From assembly GCA_030749035.1 (NCBI GenBank), contig JASMKV010000329.1, positions 1-52,753 on the forward strand: a DNA stretch of 52,753 nucleotides, read 5' to 3'. Positions 1 to 9,208 of this stretch are shown here, one piece after another (position 1 is the stretch's first letter; the number at the start of each line of letters is the position of its first letter). Origin of the DNA: Myxococcota bacterium. Its GTDB lineage: Bacteria; Myxococcota; XYA12-FULL-58-9; JASMKV01. The notes below the pieces were generated by a model, which was not told the DNA's origin, made no database searches, and saw only the letters and a list, made by a program, of their open reading frames with translations. A program made the translations under genes and the position numbers.

Positions 1-611
1 AAGGAAAAGCTATAGGCTGGTTTCAGGGACGTATGGAATTTGGACCCAGGGCTCTTGGGGGGCGCTCTATTTTGGCCGACCCTCGCTCTACGCGCATGCA
101 AAAAACACTCAATTTAAAAGTTAAATATCGAGAATCGTTTAGACCCTTTGCCCCGTCTGTTTTATACGAACACGTGAATGAATGGTTTGAGCTGAAAGGC
201 CCAAGTCCCTATATGCTTTTGGTTGCCGATGTTCACGAAAGCCGCCAAGTCAAAATGAATGCTGAAGAGGAAAAGCTCTTTGGCATCGAGAAATTAAACG
301 TTCCCCGATCTAGCGTCCCCGCAATCACGCACGTCGATTATTCTGCAAGAATTCAAACGGTCCACAGCGAAACAAATCCACTTTACCATAAGCTCATCAG
401 TGCCTTTAAAAAACACACCGGTTGCCCCATGCTGGTCAATACCAGTTTCAATATACGAGGAGAACCTATCGTCTGTACCCCCGAAGATGCATTTCATTGT
501 TTTATGGGTACAGAACTCGACCTCTTAGTCTGTGGAAACTGCGTGCTTGTCAAAGAAAATCAGACCGATAAAGCCAAAACCGACTACCGTGAACTCTTTG
601 ACTTGGACTAA
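1..611 (+). CDS. Carbamoyltransferase, C-terminal part (truncated by window edge)
   Basis: Only the last ~202 codons are present; the first complete codon is at position 3 and the frame is open to the window edge, so the ATG at 33 is not the true start. The reading begins GKAIGWFQGRMEFGPRALGG, the signature of the C-terminal domain of the NodU/CmcH O-carbamoyltransferase family. These enzymes use carbamoyl phosphate to carbamoylate a hydroxyl group of a sugar, antibiotic or other metabolite; the substrate cannot be told from this domain. The later motif NTSFNIRGEPIVCTP is also typical of the family. The stop is followed one base later by the ATG of the nucleotidyltransferase gene, so the two are probably co-transcribed. 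The Kae1-like N-terminal domain must lie upstream. Confidence 0.9.
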   Translation, partial: GKAIGWFQGRMEFGPRALGGRSILADPRSTRMQKTLNLKVKYRESFRPFAPSVLYEHVNEWFELKGPSPYMLLVADVHESRQVKMNAEEEKLFGIEKLNVPRSSVPAITHVDYSARIQTVHSETNPLYHKLISAFKKHTGCPMLVNTSFNIRGEPIVCTPEDAFHCFMGTELDLLVCGNCVLVKENQTDKAKTDYRELFDLD

Positions 612-612
612 T

Positions 613-1752
613 ATGATGAGAGAGAGCAATAGCCAGGAAATCCCTAATAAAAAAGTTCCGCATCTCCTTTTCAAGGAGATGTTACGCTTATCCGTGCAAA
701 CATGTGTCGAACAAAGTCATCAGACCATAGATGCACGAATGGTGGCCAAGCTTGAGCGACTGCTCAATACAAATCACACGGAACTCACACCACTCATTCC
801 ACTCATTTATAAAAAGATAAAAGGTCAGGAGCAGAATACGCCACTTTCTGAAAAACTCATTGCAAAAATGAAATATATTGCCCACCAAGCCATCGCCGTC
901 GACATGGAGAATCAGCAAGTCTTGTCTAATGTTTTCAATGAGTTCGCAAAAAACGACATTAAGGTCATACTCCTAAAATCCGCCGCCTTTTCTGGAACCA
1001 TATACAGTTCTGCTGCACCCCGGATTGGTGTCGACCTGGACATTTTGATACAACAACAAGACATCCAAAAAGCATTTGCAGTTATATCCCAAATTGCATC
1101 TCCCAAAGAAGTTCCTACACAAAGAGCCCACTCGCATCACACAAGCTTTGAACATTCCTTTATATTAAAGCCTCAAGAAAATACGGAAGTCATCATTGAA
1201 CTTCACACTGGTTTTTTTCATCAAGGTTTATTTAGCGAAATACCACATGCGTTTTGGCATCAAAGTGTTCCGCACCCTGCATATACACACGACAACGTAC
1301 GCATGCTATGTCCCGAACATAATCTTATTCATCTCGCCATCCACGCATTTGGCAACCTGTCCTATACACATCATAATGTTTTAGATGCCCATGAGTTGAT
1401 TAGCCAAAACGAAATTAACTGGCCCTTGCTCTATGAATGCGCTTCAACGATGCGCTCTCGTAAAGCTCTCTATGCATTGCTTACACACAGCATCTCCCTC
1501 TTTGGAACGAGCGTTTCAATGGCCCCTGAAACACCGCTTAAACTCAAGGGAAGAAATACCGTGTCCATTAAAATCGCAAGCGGTCTTCCTGACAAGCTCA
1601 ATCTGCCATTTAAGGGCCTTTCATATCGTCTGATGCAACTCCTTATTTGGCCAATTATGTGTGACCGCACAGTAGACTTTCTGCTCTTTCAGAAAGACTA
1701 TTTTAACAAGAGAAAACAAGACTTATGGCAATGCAAATCATCAAAAGAGTGA
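613..1752 (+). CDS. Uncharacterised nucleotidyltransferase family protein (NTP_transf_5-like)
   Basis: A 379-residue protein. I start it at ATG 613 (ATG 616 is equally possible) because the open frame further upstream lies inside the carbamoyltransferase gene. Near residues 120-150 it has VILLKSAAF followed by RIGVDLDILI, resembling the 'LKG...R...DiDlLv' core of the NTP_transf_5 family (nucleotidyltransferase fold, DxD metal site). That family is often found in peptide-modification and exopolysaccharide loci, but its reaction is mostly unknown. A carbamoyltransferase directly upstream suggests a shared small-molecule or glycan modification pathway (inference). The last 12 bases overlap the 3' end of the convergent PilZ gene. 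There is no signal peptide. Confidence 0.65.
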   Translation: MMRESNSQEIPNKKVPHLLFKEMLRLSVQTCVEQSHQTIDARMVAKLERLLNTNHTELTPLIPLIYKKIKGQEQNTPLSEKLIAKMKYIAHQAIAVDMENQQVLSNVFNEFAKNDIKVILLKSAAFSGTIYSSAAPRIGVDLDILIQQQDIQKAFAVISQIASPKEVPTQRAHSHHTSFEHSFILKPQENTEVIIELHTGFFHQGLFSEIPHAFWHQSVPHPAYTHDNVRMLCPEHNLIHLAIHAFGNLSYTHHNVLDAHELISQNEINWPLLYECASTMRSRKALYALLTHSISLFGTSVSMAPETPLKLKGRNTVSIKIASGLPDKLNLPFKGLSYRLMQLLIWPIMCDRTVDFLLFQKDYFNKRKQDLWQCKSSKE

Positions 1753-2136
1753 TTTAAACCCGGCACCATCATAAAATACGGATCTTTTGTCGTCCTGTCT
1801 CAGCATCGCTCGAACATATTCTGCGAGAGAGCATCGATCTCGGTATTTAACATTGGCAAGGTGTCCGCCTATAAAGGTCTCTTCATTCTCTCCTGTATTT
1901 CGTCGTTCTGACTCAAGGGCTAAGGAAAAACTTTTATCTGAAAGGCTAAAGGATAGCGTCAATACTGATTTTCCCTCAGGCGCTTGTTCAGCAGACAAGT
2001 AAACCCCAAAACCAGATAAGCTGATATTCCCCTGAAAAACAGAATACTGTTGCCCCGAATCATCCTCCAAGAGACTGCCTTCGGGAAGCGGCACACGTGG
2101 ACAAACACGCTGGTTCTGGCGAAGGTCCTCTTCCAT
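1741..2136 (-). CDS. PilZ domain protein
   Basis: A 131-residue single-domain protein. It shows the PilZ c-di-GMP-binding signature: an RVCPR motif (R-x3-R) near residues 10-14, followed about 25 residues later by NISLSGFGV, the (D/N)xSxxG box. PilZ domains bind cyclic di-GMP and change activity or partner binding; this one has no attached output domain, so it would act as a small adaptor. The gene is divergent from the HAD nucleotidase gene (77 bases between starts), and its 3' end overlaps the convergent nucleotidyltransferase gene by 12 bases. Ligand binding is likely because both motifs are present, but it is untested. Confidence 0.8.
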   Translation of the reverse strand: MEEDLRQNQRVCPRVPLPEGSLLEDDSGQQYSVFQGNISLSGFGVYLSAEQAPEGKSVLTLSFSLSDKSFSLALESERRNTGENEETFIGGHLANVKYRDRCSLAEYVRAMLRQDDKRSVFYDGAGFKSLF

Positions 2137-2213
2137 ATCCTATCATAACCCCCTTGCACTTTTTTTTACAAGCTGTTCTTATTGTTGTTATAAGTGAAGG
2201 AATTAAAAAGAAA

Positions 2214-3656
2214 ATGCTTGCCAATCCTGAATCACCTAGCCTGCCAAATCGGCCCAATCAAGTTTTCGTCTCTCGTAACTTAAGACTCGATCAAATCTCG
2301 ATCATTGGATTTGACATGGATTATACGCTGGCCAGATATCACCGAAAACATCTTGAAACACTTGCCCATCGTATTACTTTGGATAAACTTCTCAAAAGAG
2401 GTTATCCTGACGCCATCAAAAGCATCAAGTATGATCCCGATTTTGTCATCAGAGGATTGACCGTCGACAAACAACTGGGCAACATTCTTAAGCTCGACCG
2501 ACATTCTCATGTCGGGCATGTCTTTCACGGCAGACGTAAACTCACGAACGAAGAACGTCGCAAAGTTTATCGCAGTGAAAAAATTCATTTTGAACCACCT
2601 CGCTTTGCAACGGTCGACACACTCTTTTCACTACCTGAGATGTGTCTTTATGCAGATTTGGTTGATTTTTTTGAGCAATATGACGGCCCAAAAATAGACA
2701 ACTGGCAACTTTTTGTCGACACACGTGAATGTATTGACGAGGCACATAAAGATAATTCTTTAAAATCCATCGTGACTGCAGATCTTCCCCATTATGTCGA
2801 AAAAGAACCCATGCTGGCCAAAACTCTGCATAAGCTGCGCTCATCAGGCAAAAAACTATTCTTGCTGACCAACTCTTATTATAAATACACTGACAAGCTC
2901 ATGTCTTACCTTTTAAACGATGAGTTAAGCGAGTATCCTGCATGGCAGGCCTATTTTGATGTTGTCATTGTCGGCGCATCGAAGCCTGGGTTTTTCACAA
3001 AAAATGAACCCTTTGCCAAGCTTGATGAGGATGGGACAATTATCGAGCGGCCAATCAAGAAATTTGAACGCAGTGGCCTTTATCAAGGCGGCAACAGGAA
3101 ATCCTTTGAAAAATTCGTGCGCTATAGTGGCGAAGAGATTCTCTATGTCGGTGACCATATCTATGGTGATATTTTGCGCTCCAAAAAGGCTTCTTTGTGG
3201 CGCACTGCATTGGTCGTCGAAGAACTCGAAGACGAAATCACAATAATTTCTGAAAACACCGATTTGATTTCAAAAATCAATCTTCTCGAGAAAGAACGAC
3301 GCGAACTTGATGCCCTGGCAAATTTACAACGACAAGAATTATCAAGCATGGAAAAAGCAGAGGAAAAAACTCAAGAAACATCGGTTTACAGTCGACTAAA
3401 AAAGGATCGCGACCGCATAAAAAGACAACTCCGACAAGTGTCCAAGCGCATTAATACTTTGGAGACACAGCTGGAACAACAATTCAATAAAAATTGGGGT
3501 CTGGTCTTTAAGGAGGGGCAAGAGACAAGTCGCTTTGGCAAACAAGTTAACGATTATGCATGTCTTTATACCAGTAGAGTAACTAACTTTTTTGGCTATT
3601 CTAATTATCAATATTTCAGAGGGGCGCCAGAGCTGCTTCCCCACGAGCAAACGTAA
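2214..3656 (+). CDS. HAD-IG family 5'-nucleotidase
   Basis: A 480-residue cytosolic HAD-superfamily hydrolase. Motif I, GFDMDYTLA, lies at residues 32-40 with nucleophile Asp34 and general acid Asp36. Motif II is LLTNSYYKYT and motif III is GDHIYGDI. This matches the HAD-IG (cytosolic purine 5'-nucleotidase-like) family that dephosphorylates nucleoside monophosphates. I chose ATG 2214 because the open frame from 2097 would overlap the PilZ gene on the other strand and family homology begins just after 2214. Residues about 360-450 are charged and heptad-like (predicted coiled coil), a common family feature that may mediate oligomerisation. The substrate is not certain. Confidence 0.85.
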   Translation: MLANPESPSLPNRPNQVFVSRNLRLDQISIIGFDMDYTLARYHRKHLETLAHRITLDKLLKRGYPDAIKSIKYDPDFVIRGLTVDKQLGNILKLDRHSHVGHVFHGRRKLTNEERRKVYRSEKIHFEPPRFATVDTLFSLPEMCLYADLVDFFEQYDGPKIDNWQLFVDTRECIDEAHKDNSLKSIVTADLPHYVEKEPMLAKTLHKLRSSGKKLFLLTNSYYKYTDKLMSYLLNDELSEYPAWQAYFDVVIVGASKPGFFTKNEPFAKLDEDGTIIERPIKKFERSGLYQGGNRKSFEKFVRYSGEEILYVGDHIYGDILRSKKASLWRTALVVEELEDEITIISENTDLISKINLLEKERRELDALANLQRQELSSMEKAEEKTQETSVYSRLKKDRDRIKRQLRQVSKRINTLETQLEQQFNKNWGLVFKEGQETSRFGKQVNDYACLYTSRVTNFFGYSNYQYFRGAPELLPHEQT

Positions 3657-3678
3657 AAGACATCGCAAGTGACACGGC

Positions 3679-5223
3679 CTAAACGCCCCGTATGTTTTCT
3701 ATCTCAACCATACGCAGATATTTCGCTCGCCGCATCCAGTTTTGTTGATCTGGGAAATCCGCTACTGGTTGCGGGTCCCCTGTTTTTAGACCAAAAGAGC
3801 GCATGCCTTGTGCTAAATCGGCAATACTGTCATCCAGGGTTTCACCTGAACGATGCGAAACAATACATTCGAGACCATGCTCCTGCGCATGATTCATAAC
3901 CTCAATCGTACCGAGCATATTACCATTTTGATTAACCTTAATCAAAATAGCGGAGGCCGATTTTTCATTCACACCACGCCTGAGCCGTGTCATCTGTGTC
4001 ACAAAAAGGTCATCACCGATACTCAAGATTTCTCTTTTAGAAAGTTCTGCACTTAAAGCGGGCCACGAAGCCCAATCGTTCTCACCTAAGCCATCTTCAA
4101 TAGAAACAATTTTTCCCGGATAATCATCCGCCAGAGACACATAATAGTCTATCATGCTCTGAGCGGAAACTTGCTTACCTTGAAATGCGTACTTACCGGA
4201 GTCCACATCGTAAAAAGAGCTTGCAGCCACATCCAAGGCGAGCTGCACATCTTGACCTGGAATAAAACCCGCATCCTCGATCGCCTGCATGACATACTTA
4301 ATCGCGCGACGACTTTCCCCTAAACCTTTGACCGAAAAACCTGCTTCGTCAGCTCTCATGATATCATCGGGGGAAAAATCTTTATATAAGAGGTTTTTGA
4401 GCGCCTGGTCGATGGCGTCACCCATTTCTAATGCCTCTTGATAAGAAGATGCCGAACGTGGGACAATCATCACCTCTTGAATATCAATGCGATCTCGACC
4501 AAGTGCTTCACCATCACGCAAAGCGTGCAAGCCACCATTGAATATATTCATAAAAAATCGAACTGGACGCTTAGATTGTGAGGTCGAACAATGCTTAGAA
4601 ATATACGCACACAATTCCTGGCCTTGTAGCTTGGCTGCCATTCGCCACAGTGCCCTGGAGACAGGTACAGTCGCGTTGGCACCCAAATCGACATAATTTG
4701 GACCAGCCATTTTGGCTATCGCTTGCTCCAGCTGAATCAAATTTTGATGCACTGACAAATCGACATCAAGATCTCTGATGAGCGGTAAAATTTTGTTCTC
4801 AATATTGGCCAAAGCAACACTGGACTCGACTGTATTCGCCTCATCCTCACCTGTTGATGCACCCGCAGGTACATCACCAAACACTTTGAACTCCCCCAGC
4901 TTTAAAAATACAGATACGGTATCTCGCCCACGCGAATCTTGAGCCAGCGTTGCCTCTAATTGTATCGCCGAACTCATCGATTGCACCTGCGTTTTATTGG
5001 CTTCGCCAATTCGAAAATTGAGCAAATTACCTTTTTGTTTAATACCTGCATGAAAATCAGGTGCGCGTTTTTCTAAACCCGCACCTAACGAACCACCACG
5101 TACAACTTGGTCGTCACTGAAAGCATCGGTACGACGACGTTTTTTACGTGTCTTCTTATACGATTTGTTTTGAAAATCAGGAGAATCTGGACTTTCACCA
5201 TCCCCATAGGTCGGTCCCCCCAT
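3679..5223 (-). CDS. eno: Enolase (phosphopyruvate hydratase), divergent, with basic N-terminal extension
   Basis: Enolase interconverts 2-phosphoglycerate and phosphoenolpyruvate in glycolysis and gluconeogenesis. The conserved part begins at Met83 (ATG at 4977) and from there is 432 residues, the usual length. Catalytic and Mg-binding positions are kept: Glu in IDIQEVMI, Glu in ADEAGF, Asp in LALDVAAS, Glu in SIEDG, Asp in GDDLF, Lys in ILIKVNQ, VSHRSGET, and Lys in LKTG. Several usually invariant neighbours are changed: PAGASTG for PSGASTG, ADEAGF for GDEGGF, SIEDG for SIEDP, and the SLSRSDR segment is replaced. The first 82 residues are extra, hydrophilic and include KKTRKKRRR. ATG 5223 follows the in-frame stop of the lipoprotein gene after one codon (TAG-AGG-ATG). 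The ATG at 4977 has a better ribosome-binding site, so the start is uncertain. Confidence 0.9.
   Translation of the reverse strand: MGGPTYGDGESPDSPDFQNKSYKKTRKKRRRTDAFSDDQVVRGGSLGAGLEKRAPDFHAGIKQKGNLLNFRIGEANKTQVQSMSSAIQLEATLAQDSRGRDTVSVFLKLGEFKVFGDVPAGASTGEDEANTVESSVALANIENKILPLIRDLDVDLSVHQNLIQLEQAIAKMAGPNYVDLGANATVPVSRALWRMAAKLQGQELCAYISKHCSTSQSKRPVRFFMNIFNGGLHALRDGEALGRDRIDIQEVMIVPRSASSYQEALEMGDAIDQALKNLLYKDFSPDDIMRADEAGFSVKGLGESRRAIKYVMQAIEDAGFIPGQDVQLALDVAASSFYDVDSGKYAFQGKQVSAQSMIDYYVSLADDYPGKIVSIEDGLGENDWASWPALSAELSKREILSIGDDLFVTQMTRLRRGVNEKSASAILIKVNQNGNMLGTIEVMNHAQEHGLECIVSHRSGETLDDSIADLAQGMRSFGLKTGDPQPVADFPDQQNWMRRAKYLRMVEIENIRGV
4984..4989 (-). promoter_or_regulatory. Ribosome-binding site supporting an internal enolase start
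   Basis: On the minus strand CAGGTG lies six bases before the ATG at 4977, a good Shine-Dalgarno position. That start would give a 432-residue enolase of normal length. By contrast the upstream ATG at 5223 has its AGAGG directly against the start codon. This favours 4977 as a real, possibly alternative, start. Confidence 0.55.
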
Positions 5224-5226
5224 CCT

Positions 5227-7152
5227 CTACTCTACTTCTTCTTGTTCCGAATTTTCGGTTTCGGGAGCGGGTGCAGGGACTCCTGACTCTAAAGACTCAT
5301 CCTCAAGCGCCTGCATTTCTTCTGCGCTTAAATCTTCTTCGCTCGTTTCTTCTTCCGATGTTTTTTCAGCCTCTTGGTTGTCTGTATTTTCCAACGCAGC
5401 CTCATCGTTCTGGCGGCTGAATGAATCCAATGTCACCAAAGCCGAATCACCACGATCCTCCTTCGCGCTGTCTGCGATCGGGGCTCGCCCCGACTTAGGC
5501 ACGCCTCGCTGAGGAATGCGGGACTTTGTAGAAGACTTTTCGGCTTTACGTGCAAGGACCTCGCGTCCCATAGCATCTTGCATATACGCGAGGATCTTCA
5601 TTAAAGTTTGACCATATCGGTTTCGAAAAAAAGTTTTGAGTTCATCATCGTCTCCAGCACCCCAAAGTAAAAGCTTTAAATAAAGTTCTTCGGCTTGTGG
5701 CAGCTGCCCTTCATTGACCCGCATTTGAGCTTGCTTTTTGACATCAGAAACCCAAGTGGCAATCGATTCATCTAAGGCCAGTGATATCTTTTTTGTCAAC
5801 GCTTCAGTCGCTTCTTGCATCAACTCCTCTAAAGGCCTTACCTCAACAGTGTCTTCAGGTAAAAGAAGCCCTTGCTTTTCTGCTCGAGGGTGCCCACTAT
5901 CTTTAGATTCACGCACCACATCAAAGGGCTCCTGACTCTTGATGGCCCCTGCTATTTTTAACTGACCTCGAAAAGCGACCTGGCGCGTGATGGTTGTTTC
6001 TTCGTATTTTAAGACCTTGTCATCGGGAAGCTCTTCTTTAATCGGTCGCCGTTTTTCAATCTTCCTTATTTTTTCAACTTTTCGCTTCTTTGTGACCGGG
6101 ATGCGCTCCTCTATTTTTTCAACCCACTCTCTGCAGCCTCTAGGTTGCCCTGGTCGAGGTGCACAATCACGTCGTTTTTCATTGCGAACCCTGACTTCCT
6201 CAACGGTATACTCTTCAATTTCCGTGTAAGGCTCTTCAACATAATAGATCTCTTCGGTCTTAATATTGACCCCTGGCAGTGGCTTTGCCGCTTCAACAAC
6301 ATCTTTATCATCAACAATTTTAGCCTCAGCAATGTCCACGAGGACTTGCAATTGCTTTGTGCCACTCTCACAATTTTGCCGTAACCCCGCAACTGATTTC
6401 TTAATATTGCCGTTCAACACAGAAACAAGATCACCTGATTTACCCTTTTTGACCTTAATTTGAATTAAGGGCTCAGAAAAACAAGACGGAGAAGTAAATC
6501 GTTTCCAGCTGCTTTGCACACGACTCGGCTTGACTTGCCCCCCTAAGCGCTTAGCTAAAGCAAGCTGTACAGAAGCTGTTCCATTCATGCCGCGCTGACG
6601 AAATTCTTTGGCCAAACGCAAATAGTGTCGAACAGCCTTCGCCTGCACTTCATCGGCCCAAGCCTCACGTGAACTTATACCTGGAGAGGCATCAACAATG
6701 CGTTGACTTAAGCCCACAGCGCGCAGGTAATGTCCCATTTTCATCCATTCACCAACTTTTTCTTCGGCCAACTGTGCTGATTTGGTGATAAGACGGTCAA
6801 TTTTTCTCACCAAATCAACGTCCTCAAGATCGAGCGGCATCCGGCGAGCTTGAAGGCCATATTTTAAAGCCGTCGGGTAATATCCCTCGGAAAGCTTGTT
6901 CTGAGCCTGGTTAATTTTTTCCAGTACTGCGGCTCGGCGTGTACGACGCACTCTGCTCCAGGCCAATTTATCATCGGGAAATTCGCGCAGAGCCTGCTCA
7001 TAGGACTCAATCGCCTTGGTATAATCTTTCTGCTTAAAGAAAATGTCGCCTTTAGCGATATGTTGACTTCCCGCACAGGCCGTCAATACCATGGTCAACA
7101 CCAAGCAAAAGCCCAACACCGTGAACGGCGATTTTTTTATCATTTCGGCCAC
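5227..7152 (-). CDS. TPR-containing lipoprotein of unknown function
   Basis: A 641-residue predicted lipoprotein: the N-terminus has a hydrophobic segment ending in LTAC (lipobox, Cys26), so it is probably anchored to a membrane and faces the periplasm. A TPR-like unit (GDIFFKQKDYTKAIESYEQA) follows at about residues 35-55, and a second helical repeat lies at about residues 475-510. The middle is charged, with KKRKVEKIRKIEKRR-type sequence, and the last ~100 residues are Glu- and Ser-rich and probably disordered. The start is GTG 7152 (AGGTAGGG upstream) or ATG 7143. It precedes enolase in the same frame with only TAG-AGG between them. I do not recognise a named family; an assembly or scaffold role is only a guess from the TPRs. 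Confidence 0.7.
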   Translation of the reverse strand: MAEMIKKSPFTVLGFCLVLTMVLTACAGSQHIAKGDIFFKQKDYTKAIESYEQALREFPDDKLAWSRVRRTRRAAVLEKINQAQNKLSEGYYPTALKYGLQARRMPLDLEDVDLVRKIDRLITKSAQLAEEKVGEWMKMGHYLRAVGLSQRIVDASPGISSREAWADEVQAKAVRHYLRLAKEFRQRGMNGTASVQLALAKRLGGQVKPSRVQSSWKRFTSPSCFSEPLIQIKVKKGKSGDLVSVLNGNIKKSVAGLRQNCESGTKQLQVLVDIAEAKIVDDKDVVEAAKPLPGVNIKTEEIYYVEEPYTEIEEYTVEEVRVRNEKRRDCAPRPGQPRGCREWVEKIEERIPVTKKRKVEKIRKIEKRRPIKEELPDDKVLKYEETTITRQVAFRGQLKIAGAIKSQEPFDVVRESKDSGHPRAEKQGLLLPEDTVEVRPLEELMQEATEALTKKISLALDESIATWVSDVKKQAQMRVNEGQLPQAEELYLKLLLWGAGDDDELKTFFRNRYGQTLMKILAYMQDAMGREVLARKAEKSSTKSRIPQRGVPKSGRAPIADSAKEDRGDSALVTLDSFSRQNDEAALENTDNQEAEKTSEEETSEEDLSAEEMQALEDESLESGVPAPAPETENSEQEEVE

Positions 7153-7228
7153 AACAAAACCCTACCTTGCGCCGTGTGATAGCCAGCAAAAACCGATATG
7201 TCAACAATATCAGAGGGAAAGCAACGGG

Positions 7229-8176
7229 TTAGAGAGGATTCGCCTCCAGCCAGCGCTCCGCATCGATCGCCGCCTTACAACCGCTCCCCGCAGCCGTAAC
7301 TGCCTGACGATAAACGGAATCTTGCACATCTCCACAAGCAAAAAGGCCATCGATATTCGTATAGGTGGAACTCGCTTGGGTCACAATATAGCCCTTTTCA
7401 TCCAGATCGACTTGGCCGCTAAAAACGGCAGTATTAGGCGTATGCCCAATGGCAACAAAGACCCCTGCCACATCCTTTTGACTCACATCACCCGTTTCGA
7501 GCATTTTAATCTTTACAGATTCAACCTGCTCGTCACCACATATCTCTTCAATCACTGCCGGTACGATAAATTCGATCTTTTCATGCGCACGGGCGCGCTC
7601 AAGCATAATTTTCGATGCTCTAAACACATCGCGGCGATGTACAAGCCAAACTTTTGCAGCAAAACGGGTCAGAAAAAGGGCTTCCTCCATAGCTGAATCC
7701 CCACCGCCAACCACAATAAGCTCCTGATTGCGAAACATGGGTAAAGCACCATCGCAAGTCGCACAAGCTGAAACTCCACGATTCATAAACGCCTTTTCAC
7801 TTTCAAGACCAATATAACGTGCCGAGGCCCCTGTCGCGACGATGACCGCTTTGGAGAAGTACTCTTTCCCCCCCGAGATAACCTTGAATGGCCGAGTGCT
7901 CAAATCCACTTCATCAACATCCTGTGTCAATATACGGGTTTCAAACCGCAGCGATTGGTTACGAAAATGGTCCATCATCTCAGGACCGGTCACACCTTGA
8001 GGAAACCCTGGATAGTTCTCAACTTCGGTCGTAATCATCAATTGGCCTCCGGGGACCCCACCTGCACAAAAGCCTTCAAACATGAGCGGCTTCAAATTAG
8101 CCCGGGCAGAGTAAATTGCTGCTGTATGCCCGGCAGGGCCTGAACCAATGATAATAATATTTTCGACTTCCGACAT
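7229..8176 (-). CDS. trxB: Thioredoxin-disulfide reductase
   Basis: A 315-residue flavoprotein that reduces thioredoxin with NADPH in the cytosol. It has the FAD-binding GSGPAGHTAA motif at residues 11-20, the redox-active CATC pair at Cys138/Cys141, the NADP motif GGGDSAMEEA, and the C-terminal FAD motif GLFACGDVQD. Length is normal for the bacterial low-Mr enzyme. The frame stays open up to 8296, but homology begins at Met 8176, which has GGAG eight bases upstream, so I start there. It is divergent from murI and followed, after 76 bases, by the TPR lipoprotein gene. Confidence 0.96.
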   Translation of the reverse strand: MSEVENIIIIGSGPAGHTAAIYSARANLKPLMFEGFCAGGVPGGQLMITTEVENYPGFPQGVTGPEMMDHFRNQSLRFETRILTQDVDEVDLSTRPFKVISGGKEYFSKAVIVATGASARYIGLESEKAFMNRGVSACATCDGALPMFRNQELIVVGGGDSAMEEALFLTRFAAKVWLVHRRDVFRASKIMLERARAHEKIEFIVPAVIEEICGDEQVESVKIKMLETGDVSQKDVAGVFVAIGHTPNTAVFSGQVDLDEKGYIVTQASSTYTNIDGLFACGDVQDSVYRQAVTAAGSGCKAAIDAERWLEANPL

Positions 8177-8386
8177 CCTTGTTTCTCCATTGAAGATGAT
8201 TAAAACATGCCTCGTAGCGCAACCATGTTCCACCACAAGACCGGCCCGAATAAAAGTAAAAAACACCAAGGGAACTCCATTTCCCCCGCATTGCACAAAA
8301 GGATCTTGATATCGACGCCATGATAAGTGGCAGGTTCTACCAATACGTACTGGAGTATCACCACCACTATCGTATAAGGTGAACTC

Positions 8387-9196
8387 GTGTTTGATGATCG
8401 TCCCATTGGTATTTTTGATTCAGGACTCGGCGGACTTACTGTGGCGGCTGCGCTCAACCGCCAGCTTCCCGACGAATCGCTCTGTTATTTGGGCGATACC
8501 GCACGCGTCCCCTACGGCAATAAATCAGCCCATGTCGTCAAAAGCTATACCCACCACTGTGCGCGCTTTCTTCAGAACAAAGATGTCAAATTGATTGTTG
8601 TCGCCTGCAACACCGCCAGTGCCTATGGGCTCGAGCATTTACGTCAAACCTTTAATGTCCCTGTTGTCGGTGTTGTCCATGCGGGTGCTGAGCTCGCGAT
8701 ACAAACTTCTTCGACAAAAAAAATTGGTGTCATTGGTACCCGAGCCACTGTTCAAAGTCAGCGCTACGCGGAAATCCTTCGCGAATTAGACCAGACAAGT
8801 CAGTGCAAAGCCATCGCTTGCCCGCTTTTGGTACCCTTAGCCGAGGAGGGCATGGTTGACCATCCGATGACTGAGGCACTCTTGCGGGAGTATTTAAATG
8901 ATTTTTCAGATTACCCCATGGATACCCTTATCTTAGGATGCACCCATTATCCTCTTTTTGAAAAAACCATCACCAAGCTTGTCGGTAAAGATGTCCAAGT
9001 CATCAACAGCGCTCCGGCTGTCGCGCAAAGCGTCATGGCAAATCTCTCCGAGCGCCATCTTATGTGCCCAGACAAGAGTGGTCAAAAACACGAATTCTAT
9101 GTCACCGATTCAGCCGAGGAGTTTGCGCGTGTTGGCGAACGCTTCTGGGGCCAACCGCTCGAAAACATCACGCATGTGGACTTACAAATAAGTTAA
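8387..9196 (+). CDS. murI: Glutamate racemase
   Basis: A 269-residue cofactor-independent racemase making D-glutamate for peptidoglycan. It starts at GTG 8387 with AAGGTGA upstream. The family N-terminus IGIFDSGLGGLTV is present, and the two catalytic cysteines are in ACNTAS (Cys74) and LGCTHYP (Cys185). Length is normal. It is divergent from trxB across 210 bases that hold no other supported gene, and it converges on metH with only 12 bases between stop codons. Confidence 0.95.
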   Translation: MFDDRPIGIFDSGLGGLTVAAALNRQLPDESLCYLGDTARVPYGNKSAHVVKSYTHHCARFLQNKDVKLIVVACNTASAYGLEHLRQTFNVPVVGVVHAGAELAIQTSSTKKIGVIGTRATVQSQRYAEILRELDQTSQCKAIACPLLVPLAEEGMVDHPMTEALLREYLNDFSDYPMDTLILGCTHYPLFEKTITKLVGKDVQVINSAPAVAQSVMANLSERHLMCPDKSGQKHEFYVTDSAEEFARVGERFWGQPLENITHVDLQIS

Positions 9197-9208
9197 CCGG
9201 CATTCATC

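Noticed and set aside
2097-2213. N-terminal extension of the HAD-IG 5'-nucleotidase open frame
   Set aside because: It would overlap the PilZ gene on the opposite strand, and family homology begins after ATG 2214.
8177-8296. Longer open frame upstream of trxB
   Set aside because: TrxB homology starts exactly at Met 8176 with GGAG in place; the extra 40 codons do not resemble the family.
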